Source: Thermoplasmatota archaeon
Lineage (GTDB): Archaea; Thermoplasmatota; E2; DHVEG-1
DNA length: 58,673 bases
Reading direction: 5' to 3'
NCBI GenBank assembly: GCA_016927555.1
Contig: JAFGML010000023.1
Span: 1 to 58,673, forward strand
A model generated the notes under the pieces. That model saw nothing but the letters and a program-made list of their open reading frames with translations, did not search any database and was not told the origin of the DNA. Position 1 is the first letter of the stretch, and every line of letters begins with the position of its first letter. A program made the translations under genes and the position numbers. Positions 40,047-48,772 of this stretch are shown piece after piece.

Positions 40047-40730
40047 TTATTGGACAGCAGTGACCTCATACCCGGAGAGTCTGTATCTTTTTTCAAGATA
40101 ATTTAACCCCTTGTTTATCGAAAATACAAGGATAAAATATAACAATGCAATAAAGAGTAGGACGTGCAAAATCCCTGAAGGATTCATGGAGTTAATTGCG
40201 TCTCCTCGTGCCATCAGTTCAACAACTCCTATACTAAATGCAATCGAGGTATCTTTGAGAAGGATTGTGAACTCGTTTGACCAGCCAGGGATAGATAATC
40301 GAAGGACTTGAGGTAGGATAATATAAAAAATTGTTTTTGGTTTTGACATGCCCAATGACATCGCCGCAGTTTGTTGTCCCTCAGGGATAGCTAAGATAGC
40401 ACTTCGAAAAATTTGGATTTGATAGGCGGTACTATGCAAGACGAGTCCGGTAACAGCTGCATAGAATGCCTTGATATGGATACCCTGTTGGCTTAAACCA
40501 AAATACACTAAAAAGAAGATGATGAGGAGAGGTAATCCTCGGAAAACCTTTTCATAAATATAAATAAGAAAAGGGAGGGGTTGTCTTGTGTAACATCGCC
40601 CCATAGCTAAGAGTATTCCAAAGACGGTTGCCAACGTTACACTGACAACCGTCAGCGCGATGGTGACTCCAAGGCCTTCAAGGAGGAAGGGAATGTTGTT
40701 TATGATGCTATTGATCCCCAAAAGGATCAC
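40047..40730 (-). CDS. Polar amino acid ABC transporter permease (HisM/HisQ type), first copy
   Basis: A 227-residue membrane permease: VTIALTVVSVTLATVFGILLAMGRCY, LLIIFFLVYFGL and the EAA loop MSLGMSKPKTIFYIILPQVLRLSIPGWSNEFTILLKDTSIAFSIG. It starts one base after the binding-protein stop, so the two are tightly coupled. Partner of the permease at 38559-39245. Confidence 0.93.
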   Translation of the reverse strand: MILLGINSIINNIPFLLEGLGVTIALTVVSVTLATVFGILLAMGRCYTRQPLPFLIYIYEKVFRGLPLLIIFFLVYFGLSQQGIHIKAFYAAVTGLVLHSTAYQIQIFRSAILAIPEGQQTAAMSLGMSKPKTIFYIILPQVLRLSIPGWSNEFTILLKDTSIAFSIGVVELMARGDAINSMNPSGILHVLLFIALLYFILVFSINKGLNYLEKRYRLSGYEVTAVQ

Positions 40731-40731
40731 A

Positions 40732-41529
40732 TCAGTCTTCTATGATCCAGAGCTGTTCAAAGTACTTCTCTTGCAAGTCAGCTAAATATTGTGATCCCAT
40801 TAACTGTTCCAAGCCGGTATTCAACACATTGAGCAGCGTCGTGTTTCCTTTTTGAACTGCAAATCCGAATTGTTCATTTGTAACAATCGTCATTGAAATG
40901 TTCTTCCCGTTTTTTCCTTCAAAAAACTGAGCTACTGGTTTATCAATTACTACCGCTTGTATTCTATCAAAATCTAAATCAGACACAGCACCCGTATAAA
41001 GGACATAAGGTTCATACTGTGTTTCATTGATTATTCCTGTCGCAATGAGATTATCTTGTATCCATATCTCTCCTGTTGTGTACCGTTGCGCTCCAACTTT
41101 TTCTAAAGCTCCAAAATCATCGGTTGAATTAATTATTAAATCTGGGTGATTATTCAAATTAATTAAAACCGATTGATTTGAATCAAAATACGGCATTGAA
41201 AAATCCATGACTAAGCTTCTATTTGCGGTTATCGTATACCCTGCCGCGATGATGTCTATTGAATTACTTGTTATCGCTGTTTCAAGTGAATCAAAATCCA
41301 TGTTTCTTACTTCTACTTCGTAGCCTGCATCCGTGAGAATTTTTGTGACCAGCTCAATGTCGTATCCAACAATAGTATTGTTTTGATAGAATTCAAAGGG
41401 CGGAAAATATGCATTTGTTCCAATAATGATTTTTGTTCCTCTTTCTTCGACGCACCCTGATATTAAAGCAACAGGTGTGATGGTGATTAGTACAAGCACT
41501 AGCGTTAATATTTTCTTTTTATTTTCCAT
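40732..41529 (-). CDS. Polar amino acid ABC transporter substrate-binding lipoprotein
   Basis: A 265-residue SBP_bac_3 protein, first gene of the importer operon. Signal peptide with lipobox-like LISGC (Cys26) suggests a lipid anchor. The binding domain is typical: IIIGTNAYFPPFEFYQNNTIVGYDIELVTKILTDAGYEVEVRNMDFDSLETAITSNSIDIIAAGYTITANRSLVMDFSMPYFDSNQSVLI. The ligand is probably a polar or charged amino acid; the exact one cannot be read by eye. It captures amino acids freed by the secreted peptidases in this region. Confidence 0.93.
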   Translation of the reverse strand: MENKKKILTLVLVLITITPVALISGCVEERGTKIIIGTNAYFPPFEFYQNNTIVGYDIELVTKILTDAGYEVEVRNMDFDSLETAITSNSIDIIAAGYTITANRSLVMDFSMPYFDSNQSVLINLNNHPDLIINSTDDFGALEKVGAQRYTTGEIWIQDNLIATGIINETQYEPYVLYTGAVSDLDFDRIQAVVIDKPVAQFFEGKNGKNISMTIVTNEQFGFAVQKGNTTLLNVLNTGLEQLMGSQYLADLQEKYFEQLWIIED

Positions 41530-41604
41530 AATGTTTACCTCACCGCAACGAAGTGAGATATAACTAAGGCATTATTTAAAGATTATAGGTTTTTTTGTTT
41601 TATG

Positions 41605-42576
41605 TTAACTATTCAGCAAATTCTTTGGAGAACGAGACTCCGTCAGGGACAATAAAAACCCAAGGAACCCCAAGAACAAATCTGTGACCACAAACCCAAG
41701 CAGCGATAGCACCAGGATAGGTTCTCCGGCTATTCCAAACAGCGTGGAGAACAGAAAAATCGCGGTGAACTCCCGGGTTCCTAGTCCAGCGAACGTAATC
41801 GGGATGAACCCTGCGGTGTTCGCGATAGGAAACAGTAACAGGAAGGAGAAGTAAGGGATGTTCAAATGCAATCCTAGCACGATCATGTACTCCTGGGAGA
41901 ATTGAATCACCCACGTGATAATCCCAAGCAGGAACGGCAAAATCATCGCTTTAAAACGGGGAAAATCTATGTAGAACGTGTCCACAAATGCATGCAAGTG
42001 ATGTTTCACTTGTTTTGGGATCAAATACATAATGAGGACTCTGAAGAGTTTTTCTCCTCGCTCTCTTTTCACAAAATACGCGGCGACCAGAGTGACACAG
42101 AGAATCCAAATGAGGGTCAGCGGCAGCAGTTCTGGGATAATTCCAACTGCGAGAACCCCCCCGATAATCATCATACCATACAGGGAGAAGGTATGAACAT
42201 AGGTCTCAACCACGGTATTGACAAAGAGCTTCCCGAACGGCTGGCTGGTACGGTCTTTGAGGTATGGCACCCGCATCAGTTGCCCCGCCCACCCAGGTGT
42301 AATGCTGCCGTAGAAGATCCCGATGAGGTAGATTTTCATGGACCAGAAGAACCCAACGTGGATATTCTGATTTTTTAGGATTAACTGCCAGGCAGCGATA
42401 CGAAACAATAGGAGGGGGAAGGTCAGCAGCAGGGCACAGATCATGTAGAAGGGTTCAATAGATACAAGTGCATCGACAATCTTCTGGACATCCAGGGTGT
42501 AGATGAGATAAAAAAAAATCACAAGACCGATGAACGGAAGTACAAGTTTTATTTTTCGAAAGGCACCCTGAGCCAT
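41605..42576 (-). CDS. Flippase-like/UPF0104 lysylphosphatidylglycerol-synthase TM-family protein
   Basis: A 323-residue membrane protein with eight or so helices. The family blocks are visible: GIFYGSITPGWAGQLMRVPYLKDRT (the S-x-TPG-x-G motif), TVVETYVHTF, and FIPITFAGLGTREFTAIFLFS near the C-terminus. This fold is found in the MprF flippase domain and archaeal AglD-like proteins; it likely moves or modifies lipid-linked molecules. ATG 42576 is preferred over 42597, because the TATA-like CATAAAAG lies ~30 bp upstream of it. It could serve glycosylation of the many N-x-S/T-rich secreted proteins nearby, by inference. Confidence 0.82.
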   Translation of the reverse strand: MAQGAFRKIKLVLPFIGLVIFFYLIYTLDVQKIVDALVSIEPFYMICALLLTFPLLLFRIAAWQLILKNQNIHVGFFWSMKIYLIGIFYGSITPGWAGQLMRVPYLKDRTSQPFGKLFVNTVVETYVHTFSLYGMMIIGGVLAVGIIPELLPLTLIWILCVTLVAAYFVKRERGEKLFRVLIMYLIPKQVKHHLHAFVDTFYIDFPRFKAMILPFLLGIITWVIQFSQEYMIVLGLHLNIPYFSFLLLFPIANTAGFIPITFAGLGTREFTAIFLFSTLFGIAGEPILVLSLLGFVVTDLFLGFLGFLLSLTESRSPKNLLNS

Positions 42577-42688
42577 GATGGGGAAGGGAAACACCATCGC
42601 TCTTTTATGGTTTGTTCATTGGTACAGAATTTTTGTGTGAATAGAAGTATGTGAGTACGAGAGAAGAACGTGGCGGTCACTTTATCTG

Positions 42689-44863
42689 TTAGCAGCTGCG
42701 GATGACGCGCAGGACGAACGGCCCAAGCACAAACCCGGTGCCGCTCCACGGCTCTGCGTACTCAACAGTTACCTGTATTGAGATTTTCCCTAACCCAAAC
42801 ATGGGGTCGTCTGGTTGTAGAGTACTGGTTTCTCCCACATCAATGACAGCGAGATTGTTGCGTGCGTCGATGTTGATACGTCCGAGTAGCCCGCCTTGTA
42901 AGGAGATGCTCCAGGCAACACCGGTCACCGGGGTGTCCCCTTCATTGGAGATGGTCGCACTAATGCCTCTTCCACCGGTGACAGCATGAATGCTGAGAGA
43001 GGGTTTACTCCCTGAAGCTTGTTTAAAGGCAACAGCGGGGTCTCCAAACAGGTTTGTCTCGTAGTAGCACCAGCGGATGCAGGAGCGTTGAATCAGAAAC
43101 AGGTTGTCTTCTTTGGAGTCGTGGTTGGCTCTGCCGAGTTCCCTGATGTTTTCTCCAAAGACTGCGTCCCAGAACTGCCGATGGAAGCGTTGCGAGTCCC
43201 CATCGGTGCTATAGGACCAGAAGAACCCGTAGCGGGCGTTCCAGATGCCGGCGAACGCCCCATGGTTCGTCTTGGCGGTGAAGTGCTCTGCGATGCAGTC
43301 TCCTTGGTCAAACCCACCAGACATGCATCCCTGTGAGTACACGAAGCAGAATTGATCGGTGTTGGTCAAATCAGTGACATCACTGGTCCCCATTCTCATA
43401 TTGTATTCATAGTAGGCATGTCCGTTGTGGTTGATGAAGTGCACCCCGTTGTTGATCCGATCGATGATTTCCTGCGCAGGCCATCCAGAGCCCCCGGGGT
43501 AGGTTTCATCGTATAATGTGTCTATCATATAGGTACTCGCTGGGATGCCAACGGTGGTAAATCCATTGTCATTAGATCCGTTGATGAGTTGATTCAACAT
43601 CGCACTCCCGTAGGAGGCGATGCCATGGTCGCCGAGGTACTCACCAGCAAACGTGGCAGCACCTAGGTAGGTGTCGCCATCAGGGACTGTGAGATACGTC
43701 AGTGTCTTGTTGACGAAATACTCCACTTCTGTAAGGGTGCTGGCACAGGCGCGGCCGACGTACACGTCTGCGATGAGGTCGACGTCGCTGCCGTTCTCCC
43801 CGTCGGTGGGTTCTCCCCATTTGTTGTCTCCGTCGTAGTTGTAGGTGCCGTCGAGACATGCGTAGTACACATCCGCTGGCATGAAGGTCTCATAGGGGGT
43901 GACGTTCTCATCCATGCCGAGTACCCAGAGCATCTTCTCAGGGACGACCTCGGTGTCACCGCCCAGCAGGACGTAGGAGATCCCCCAGGTGGTGTACGCG
44001 GTGCGGAGATAGTCCCGTATGTCCTCAGGGGTACTTCCTCCAACGTCAGTGAGCGTTCGGATGATGGTCTGCGTCCCTGTCTGGTTATGCTGAGCTGCAA
44101 GTGGAGTGAATGCTGACGTAAAAGTCTCACTGGTGAGAATGAGCAGGTCATAGTCTTCAGCACGACTGTTTTTGTGCAGGAGATCGTGGTACAGCGGTGC
44201 GCCCTCTGGGTTGTCTATTTTTTGAAGCACCAGTTCCTCATCGATGGGAAGTCCACGGAACATGCTGTTGCCAAAAGGCTCCTCTTCCAGAGTAACTCTC
44301 ACGTCTAGTGAAGGGTAGTAGAAGAGCTGACCACTGAGTGGTTGGTACTGTACTGGATGCAGCATCACCACAAGGATCGTGTATCCACGGAAGGGGTGCA
44401 CTCCTACGTGGGTTGAGAGCACACCAGGGAACATATCATCAGATGAATAGATAGTAGGATCTGGCTCTGGTGGCATCTGTGCTGCGTCTGGTGTCAAGGG
44501 TAGTGATGCTCCACAAGGGACGATGGTGAATCCCGAGCCAAGCGAGACTGCCTCCCCGGTAACGGTGATGGAGGCAACCGTGGTCTTCGGTGGTAAGAGC
44601 AGGTAGGCACCTCGTGTTGGTAACAGTGGTTCACCTGCATTGCCTGACAAGGGTGAATCCTGAAGCGTGATGTGGTCATATACTTTGTTTTCAATCGTTA
44701 TGGTATGTAGATGCAGTTGGGAAAAGAAATAGGTGTGTTCAACATCATCAGAAGAAGATGGTGATATCATAGATGCCGTTGTGGAAAACGAGGCACAGAG
44801 GACGACAGCCACACTCAACAGAACAGCCGTCTGTCTGCTGACTCTTGTTATTGAGTTGTTCAT
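42689..44863 (-). CDS. Secreted C25 peptidase with C-terminal CARDB-like domain
   Basis: A 724-residue protein. Signal peptide about 1-30, C25 propeptide-like region (QDSPLSGNAGEPLLPTRGAYLLLPP; HPVQYQPLSGQLFYYP), then the catalytic part from YDLLILTSETF. Active-site His482 is in INHNGHAYYEY and Cys513 in YSQGCMSGGF, with the end motif NLFGDPAVAFK. After about residue 620 comes an extra beta domain: ATISNEGDTPVTGVAWSISL...GLGKISIQVTVEYAE...VLGPFVLRV. It is the same fold pattern as the two repeats of the 13720-14475 protein. Likely surface-displayed or secreted endopeptidase. Confidence 0.9.
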   Translation of the reverse strand: MNNSITRVSRQTAVLLSVAVVLCASFSTTASMISPSSSDDVEHTYFFSQLHLHTITIENKVYDHITLQDSPLSGNAGEPLLPTRGAYLLLPPKTTVASITVTGEAVSLGSGFTIVPCGASLPLTPDAAQMPPEPDPTIYSSDDMFPGVLSTHVGVHPFRGYTILVVMLHPVQYQPLSGQLFYYPSLDVRVTLEEEPFGNSMFRGLPIDEELVLQKIDNPEGAPLYHDLLHKNSRAEDYDLLILTSETFTSAFTPLAAQHNQTGTQTIIRTLTDVGGSTPEDIRDYLRTAYTTWGISYVLLGGDTEVVPEKMLWVLGMDENVTPYETFMPADVYYACLDGTYNYDGDNKWGEPTDGENGSDVDLIADVYVGRACASTLTEVEYFVNKTLTYLTVPDGDTYLGAATFAGEYLGDHGIASYGSAMLNQLINGSNDNGFTTVGIPASTYMIDTLYDETYPGGSGWPAQEIIDRINNGVHFINHNGHAYYEYNMRMGTSDVTDLTNTDQFCFVYSQGCMSGGFDQGDCIAEHFTAKTNHGAFAGIWNARYGFFWSYSTDGDSQRFHRQFWDAVFGENIRELGRANHDSKEDNLFLIQRSCIRWCYYETNLFGDPAVAFKQASGSKPSLSIHAVTGGRGISATISNEGDTPVTGVAWSISLQGGLLGRINIDARNNLAVIDVGETSTLQPDDPMFGLGKISIQVTVEYAEPWSGTGFVLGPFVLRVIRSC

Positions 44864-44904
44864 AGGCTCTCCCTGCTGTACTATTTCATTGGGTGTTTAA
44901 ATAA

Positions 44905-45423
44905 TTATCTCTTCTGGAGAAGTGGTTTCATCTCCTTCAGAATGAGTTCTGCGGTCCACTGTGCGACGTTGCCGGAGACACTTGGGCATTTATCGACGTG
45001 ACCACCAGCTTGTTCAAACGCCGCATAGTCCTGTCTGTCTAAGAGATTGTAGCTGCGTCCAAACAGCTGTGTCTGTACATCGCAGCAGAGCGGTGAACCG
45101 TACTCAGCAAGAAATCTGTCATACAGTTGTTTGGTGTACTTGTAGACGAGTCGTTTTGACTCCCCTGCTGAGAACTGCTGGTAGGTTCTTCCCACCAGAC
45201 TGCTAATGGCCAGTATCCCGCCAACGAGTGCTCCACACGTCCCTCGTGTGCTCAGTGCTGTGCCACCAGCAAGACCCTGTGATGCTTGGAAGAGAACTTC
45301 ATCACCGATATCGAGTGTTTCTTTGAGTGCAGCTAGTACGCATTGGGGGCAGCTGCCCCGTGTCGCCTCGTAGGTGTACGCCAGCGTGTACGCTTTCTTT
45401 GGAAGAGTATCAGTGTCAGTCAT
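44905..45423 (-). CDS. C_GCAxxG_C_C family (putative redox) protein
   Basis: A 172-residue cysteine-rich protein. Visible conserved residues are CPQC (RGSCPQCVLAAL), GTCGALVGG (the family's G-C-GA-x-x-G core), SPLCCDVQ and KCPSVSG. No signal peptide, so it is cytosolic. The family is often linked to redox chemistry or metal binding but has no agreed biochemical role. It lies between two exported proteins with the same orientation; operon linkage to either is uncertain. Confidence 0.85.
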   Translation of the reverse strand: MTDTDTLPKKAYTLAYTYEATRGSCPQCVLAALKETLDIGDEVLFQASQGLAGGTALSTRGTCGALVGGILAISSLVGRTYQQFSAGESKRLVYKYTKQLYDRFLAEYGSPLCCDVQTQLFGRSYNLLDRQDYAAFEQAGGHVDKCPSVSGNVAQWTAELILKEMKPLLQKR

Positions 45424-45441
45424 AGAGAGAGAAATAGAGCC

Positions 45442-45924
45442 TTATGATAAAAAGTGTTTCATGAGCTGTAGTCTCTGGAGTAGCACCTGAAGCAATGTGA
45501 CTCCTTGGGAGGATTCCTCGGTCTGCTTCAAGTGGAAGGCAAACAGCTGGTCGTCTAGGACAACAAAGTCAAACAGCAGAGACTCGTAGTTCGGATCTTG
45601 GACTCGCACCCGGTATGTTCTGTCATACTCGAGTTGCAGTACGCATTTCCCGTCATCATCGGTGACCCCTGAGGTGGAGTGATCGGTGTCTCGGCCTGTG
45701 GCATTGATCGGGATGAAGCGAAGCGGCACGCACCCGCAGCCTTCCCCTTCGAAGAGGTAGACGGTGATGTTCGCATAAAACTCTGTTGCGGTGTTCATGA
45801 TCGGTGCAGTCTTCTGGGTAGGAAGCGTGTGTGTGACGTACCCTGCATGTGCCGCGATGAGAACTGAGGGAATCGCGAGCAGTACCACCGTCAGGATGAC
45901 GATGGTTGATGATGTTTTCTTCAT
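45442..45924 (-). CDS. Small secreted carboxypeptidase-regulatory-like domain protein
   Basis: A 160-residue protein from ATG 45924 (an upstream extension to 45954 lacks support). Signal peptide about 1-25, then a small beta-sandwich: NITVYLFEGEGCGCVPLRFIPINATGRDTDHSTSGVTDDDGKCVLQLEYDRTYRVRVQDPNYESLLFDFVV. This is the pattern of transthyretin/CNA-B-like stabilising domains. It ends GVTLLQVLLQRLQLMKHFLS, an amphipathic tail resembling that of the neighbouring 46057-47862 protein. The function is unknown, probably a surface protein. Confidence 0.68.
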   Translation of the reverse strand: MKKTSSTIVILTVVLLAIPSVLIAAHAGYVTHTLPTQKTAPIMNTATEFYANITVYLFEGEGCGCVPLRFIPINATGRDTDHSTSGVTDDDGKCVLQLEYDRTYRVRVQDPNYESLLFDFVVLDDQLFAFHLKQTEESSQGVTLLQVLLQRLQLMKHFLS

Positions 45925-46013
45925 ATGGTTTATACCCCTAGAATCTATTAACAATTGTTAATTATTTATAGTTTTCCCTGGGAAACACTCAACGAATACA
46001 TTACTTGTTCATG

Positions 46014-46024
46014 AAAAAAAAAAA
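46014..46024 (-). terminator. T11 terminator
   Basis: Eleven T on the minus strand just after the stop of the 46057-47862 gene. Confidence 0.6.
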
Positions 46025-46056
46025 GAGGGGGTGGGGGACCCACCACTGGTGTTCTC

Positions 46057-47862
46057 TTAGTGGATGAGCAATCGCTCGAGCAACGGGAACCGCTCAAGCA
46101 GCCGCTGGAGTAATTCCGAGAACGTGAGATGCGGGAAGAGGAATTTTGTTGGTATCTTCACCTCAAGTTCACCCCAGTCGCTCTCTAACCCGTAGACATC
46201 TTTTGATTTGACTTTCACGGTGTAGGTGCCTTTCTCCTCCCAGCTGTGGGTAAAGGAGATTTCCGCTCCAGGGGTGTGCGGTCCATCCCAGTCTGTGATG
46301 GTCCCATCAGCCCAGTCGATGTAATAGTACAAATTATCGCCATCTGGGTCAGTTCCTGTGACCTTATAGACGTAGCTTTTCCCAGGTTTTCCAGAGGCAG
46401 GCCCTGAAATGGAGGGGGTGTCTGGCGCGATGTTCGGTTCTTCACCGGTGATGAACTCCCATTCTGGTCCCTGTGCTGAGAGCCCGTAGTTATCCCACGA
46501 GACAACCTTCCAGTAGTACTGCGTGGTGTACGGCATGGTCCCAGGGTTGTAGTTCGCCCCGGTTTTATTACTGACGACCAACGGCGGTGGACTGCTCGTC
46601 CCGAAGTACACATCATACGTTACCGTGTCCATGGTATCAGGGTCTCCACCAGTCCAACTCAGTTGAGCATTGATGGGTACATTGGTTGCACCGTTCGCTG
46701 GATTTGGATTACTTGGCGTATTAGGTGGACTGTTTGCCTTGGTGGTGAACTGCCAGAGTGGTCCTTGGGTGGACGCCCCATGATTATCCCAGGAGACGAT
46801 CTTCCAATAGTACGTGGTGAGGTGAGAAAGCAACCCGGGGTTGTAGCTTGCGGAAGACTGGTTACTGGCGACTTTCGGTGGCGGGCTGGTCGTCCCGAAG
46901 TACACGTCATAGGTCACCGTATCAAATGGGTTCACATCGCCACCTTGCCAGCTGAGTATCTTATTGATGAGGACGTTAGTGGATCCGTTCGTCGGGCTTG
47001 GTGTGTGTGGTGTTATTGGCGGTGTGTTCTCCCCGACACGGACACCGACGGCATCATCAACGTAGTACGCAGTGAACGGATACCCTGATGGTGGGTAAGA
47101 GTACCCTGTGTGTGGTGTTGGGTTGAACACCACGGCGATGACCTCAATGTTGCCATATTGGATAGACCCAAAGTTTACGCCTAATCCATTGTTGTAGTTA
47201 TGTCCATCCCACACCATTGAGGAACTCCACGTGTTGCCCGCGGCAATCGAGAGCACCTGATTGTACGCATAATCTAAGAATGGGTAAGTATAGACCTTCC
47301 CAGAGGTATCCTTCCAACCAAGTGACGAACCGACTTCGGTCACATACACTCGGAGGCGCCCTCCGTATGAAGTGGCTTCATTGTTCTGCACGCCGACTGC
47401 GATGTTCATCGCTGCGTTCCCCAGCCAGGTAACATTTAAGGTTATTTCAACATCAGCGACCGTCCGAGCCCCAGTGCTCACAATGCTTGAGCGAAACTGT
47501 GCTTCGTTCCCGGTTCCACCGCCGACGTTGACCTTGTATCCCCCGTCGAAGTACACGGTGGGATACCCATATATGTTGTACTCGTCAATTCTTTGTGCAG
47601 AATGAGTGTTTTTATCATCTACCAGCGAGGTGTAGAAGAAGGGGTAATCTCCACTCTGAATAATGTTTTTTAACGCGGTATGTGCATAGTGACAATACCC
47701 GCACCAAGTCGCTGTTGCGAACTCGGCAAACACCGTGTGGGTGAAATCCCGGACACCGAGGTTATTTTCAACAGGCACTTCTGGTGTGCTTGGTTGCGCA
47801 AACGCGCCAAACGTGCTGAGTACTAAGAGGCCTACTATCCCTATGATAAGTATATGTTTCAT
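46057..47862 (-). CDS. Secreted thioredoxin-fold protein with fibronectin-like and PKD-like domains
   Basis: A 601-residue exported protein. Signal peptide 1-22, then a thioredoxin-like domain with active-site-like ATWCGYCHYAHTAL (C54-x-x-C57) and the cis-Pro context IYGYPTVYFDGG. A beta domain follows, then two near-identical fibronectin-like repeats, about 280-385 and 386-475 (TPSPTNGSTNVLINKILSWQGGDVNPFDTVTYDVYFGT; NPNPANGATNVPINAQLSWTGGDPDTMDTVTYDVYFGT), then a PKD-like domain (DPDGDNLYYYIDWADGT). It ends LLQRLLERFPLLERLLIH. Possible role: oxidising or shuffling disulfides of the cysteine-rich secreted peptidases. Confidence 0.86.
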   Translation of the reverse strand: MKHILIIGIVGLLVLSTFGAFAQPSTPEVPVENNLGVRDFTHTVFAEFATATWCGYCHYAHTALKNIIQSGDYPFFYTSLVDDKNTHSAQRIDEYNIYGYPTVYFDGGYKVNVGGGTGNEAQFRSSIVSTGARTVADVEITLNVTWLGNAAMNIAVGVQNNEATSYGGRLRVYVTEVGSSLGWKDTSGKVYTYPFLDYAYNQVLSIAAGNTWSSSMVWDGHNYNNGLGVNFGSIQYGNIEVIAVVFNPTPHTGYSYPPSGYPFTAYYVDDAVGVRVGENTPPITPHTPSPTNGSTNVLINKILSWQGGDVNPFDTVTYDVYFGTTSPPPKVASNQSSASYNPGLLSHLTTYYWKIVSWDNHGASTQGPLWQFTTKANSPPNTPSNPNPANGATNVPINAQLSWTGGDPDTMDTVTYDVYFGTSSPPPLVVSNKTGANYNPGTMPYTTQYYWKVVSWDNYGLSAQGPEWEFITGEEPNIAPDTPSISGPASGKPGKSYVYKVTGTDPDGDNLYYYIDWADGTITDWDGPHTPGAEISFTHSWEEKGTYTVKVKSKDVYGLESDWGELEVKIPTKFLFPHLTFSELLQRLLERFPLLERLLIH

Positions 47863-47949
47863 ATTATAGTTCCCCTAATTAGCAATAATATACACTCTCC
47901 TCTTTAAATACATTATGTTACAATGGTGAAAGGAGTATTGAGTCAACGA

Positions 47950-48750
47950 TTAGGTTTCCCTGAGGTAGAGGCAGTCCCCGCTCATGATAGTCTTTGTCTC
48001 CCCTCTCTTGGTTTGGAGGCGGAGAAAACCCTGCTTGTCAATACCTATGGCGATCCCTTCAAGTGTGTCTCCTTTGGTCTGGATTCGGACTGGTTTCCCA
48101 AGGGTGTCTGAGGCCGTCTTCCAGTGGCTGAGAATCTGATCGTATTGTTTCTCCAGAAACTGCTGATACCACGTATCAAACTGCAACAACAGCCTGGTGA
48201 GGAACTCATAGAACTCCACAGGGCTGCCTAGTTCAACGGCTACTGATGTGGACTGTGACTGGATCTCATTGGAGAACGCGGTGCTCTCAATGTTGAGATT
48301 GATGCCAACTCCTACGATGAGAAAGGTGACGGTCTGGTTGACGAGTTCAGATTCAAGCAGCATGCCCGCGATTTTTTTGTGATGCACACGGACGTCGTTT
48401 GGCCATTTAATCATCGCAGGAAGGCCATAGGAACGTATCGTGTGTGCGACAGCAAGGCCCGCGACGAAAGCTAACAGCGACGTCTGTTCAGCAGAAACCT
48501 GTGGTCGCAGGATGATGGAGAGGTAGACTCCGCCTTCCGGTGATTCCCAGGTACGGTCAAATCGTCCACGCCCCTGACTCTGTGTTTTTGCAAGGACCAC
48601 TGTGCCGTGTTCTGCACCCGCAGAGGCAAGCTGCTTTGCAGTACTGTTCGTCGACTCAATCTCATCGTACGCAAGCAGGTTCTTCACGACGTCTGCCTGA
48701 AGGCTGTGTGAAAAGATTTTTGTTTTTTTTACAAACGCACTTTCAGTCAT
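47950..48750 (-). CDS. birA: Biotin-protein ligase
   Basis: A 266-residue ligase that activates biotin and attaches it to the acceptor lysine of PycB. Catalytic signatures are GRGRFDRTW (biotinyl-AMP loop) and KWPNDVRVHHKKIAGMLLE. The C-terminal SH3-like cap is LGKPVRIQTKGDTLEGIAIGIDKQGFLRLQTKRG. There is no N-terminal repressor HTH, so it is a ligase only. Third gene of the pycB-pycA-birA operon, 22 bases after pycA, so the enzyme and substrate are made together. Confidence 0.95.
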   Translation of the reverse strand: MTESAFVKKTKIFSHSLQADVVKNLLAYDEIESTNSTAKQLASAGAEHGTVVLAKTQSQGRGRFDRTWESPEGGVYLSIILRPQVSAEQTSLLAFVAGLAVAHTIRSYGLPAMIKWPNDVRVHHKKIAGMLLESELVNQTVTFLIVGVGINLNIESTAFSNEIQSQSTSVAVELGSPVEFYEFLTRLLLQFDTWYQQFLEKQYDQILSHWKTASDTLGKPVRIQTKGDTLEGIAIGIDKQGFLRLQTKRGETKTIMSGDCLYLRET

Positions 48751-48772
48751 ATGAAAAGAAACACCCGTTTTT

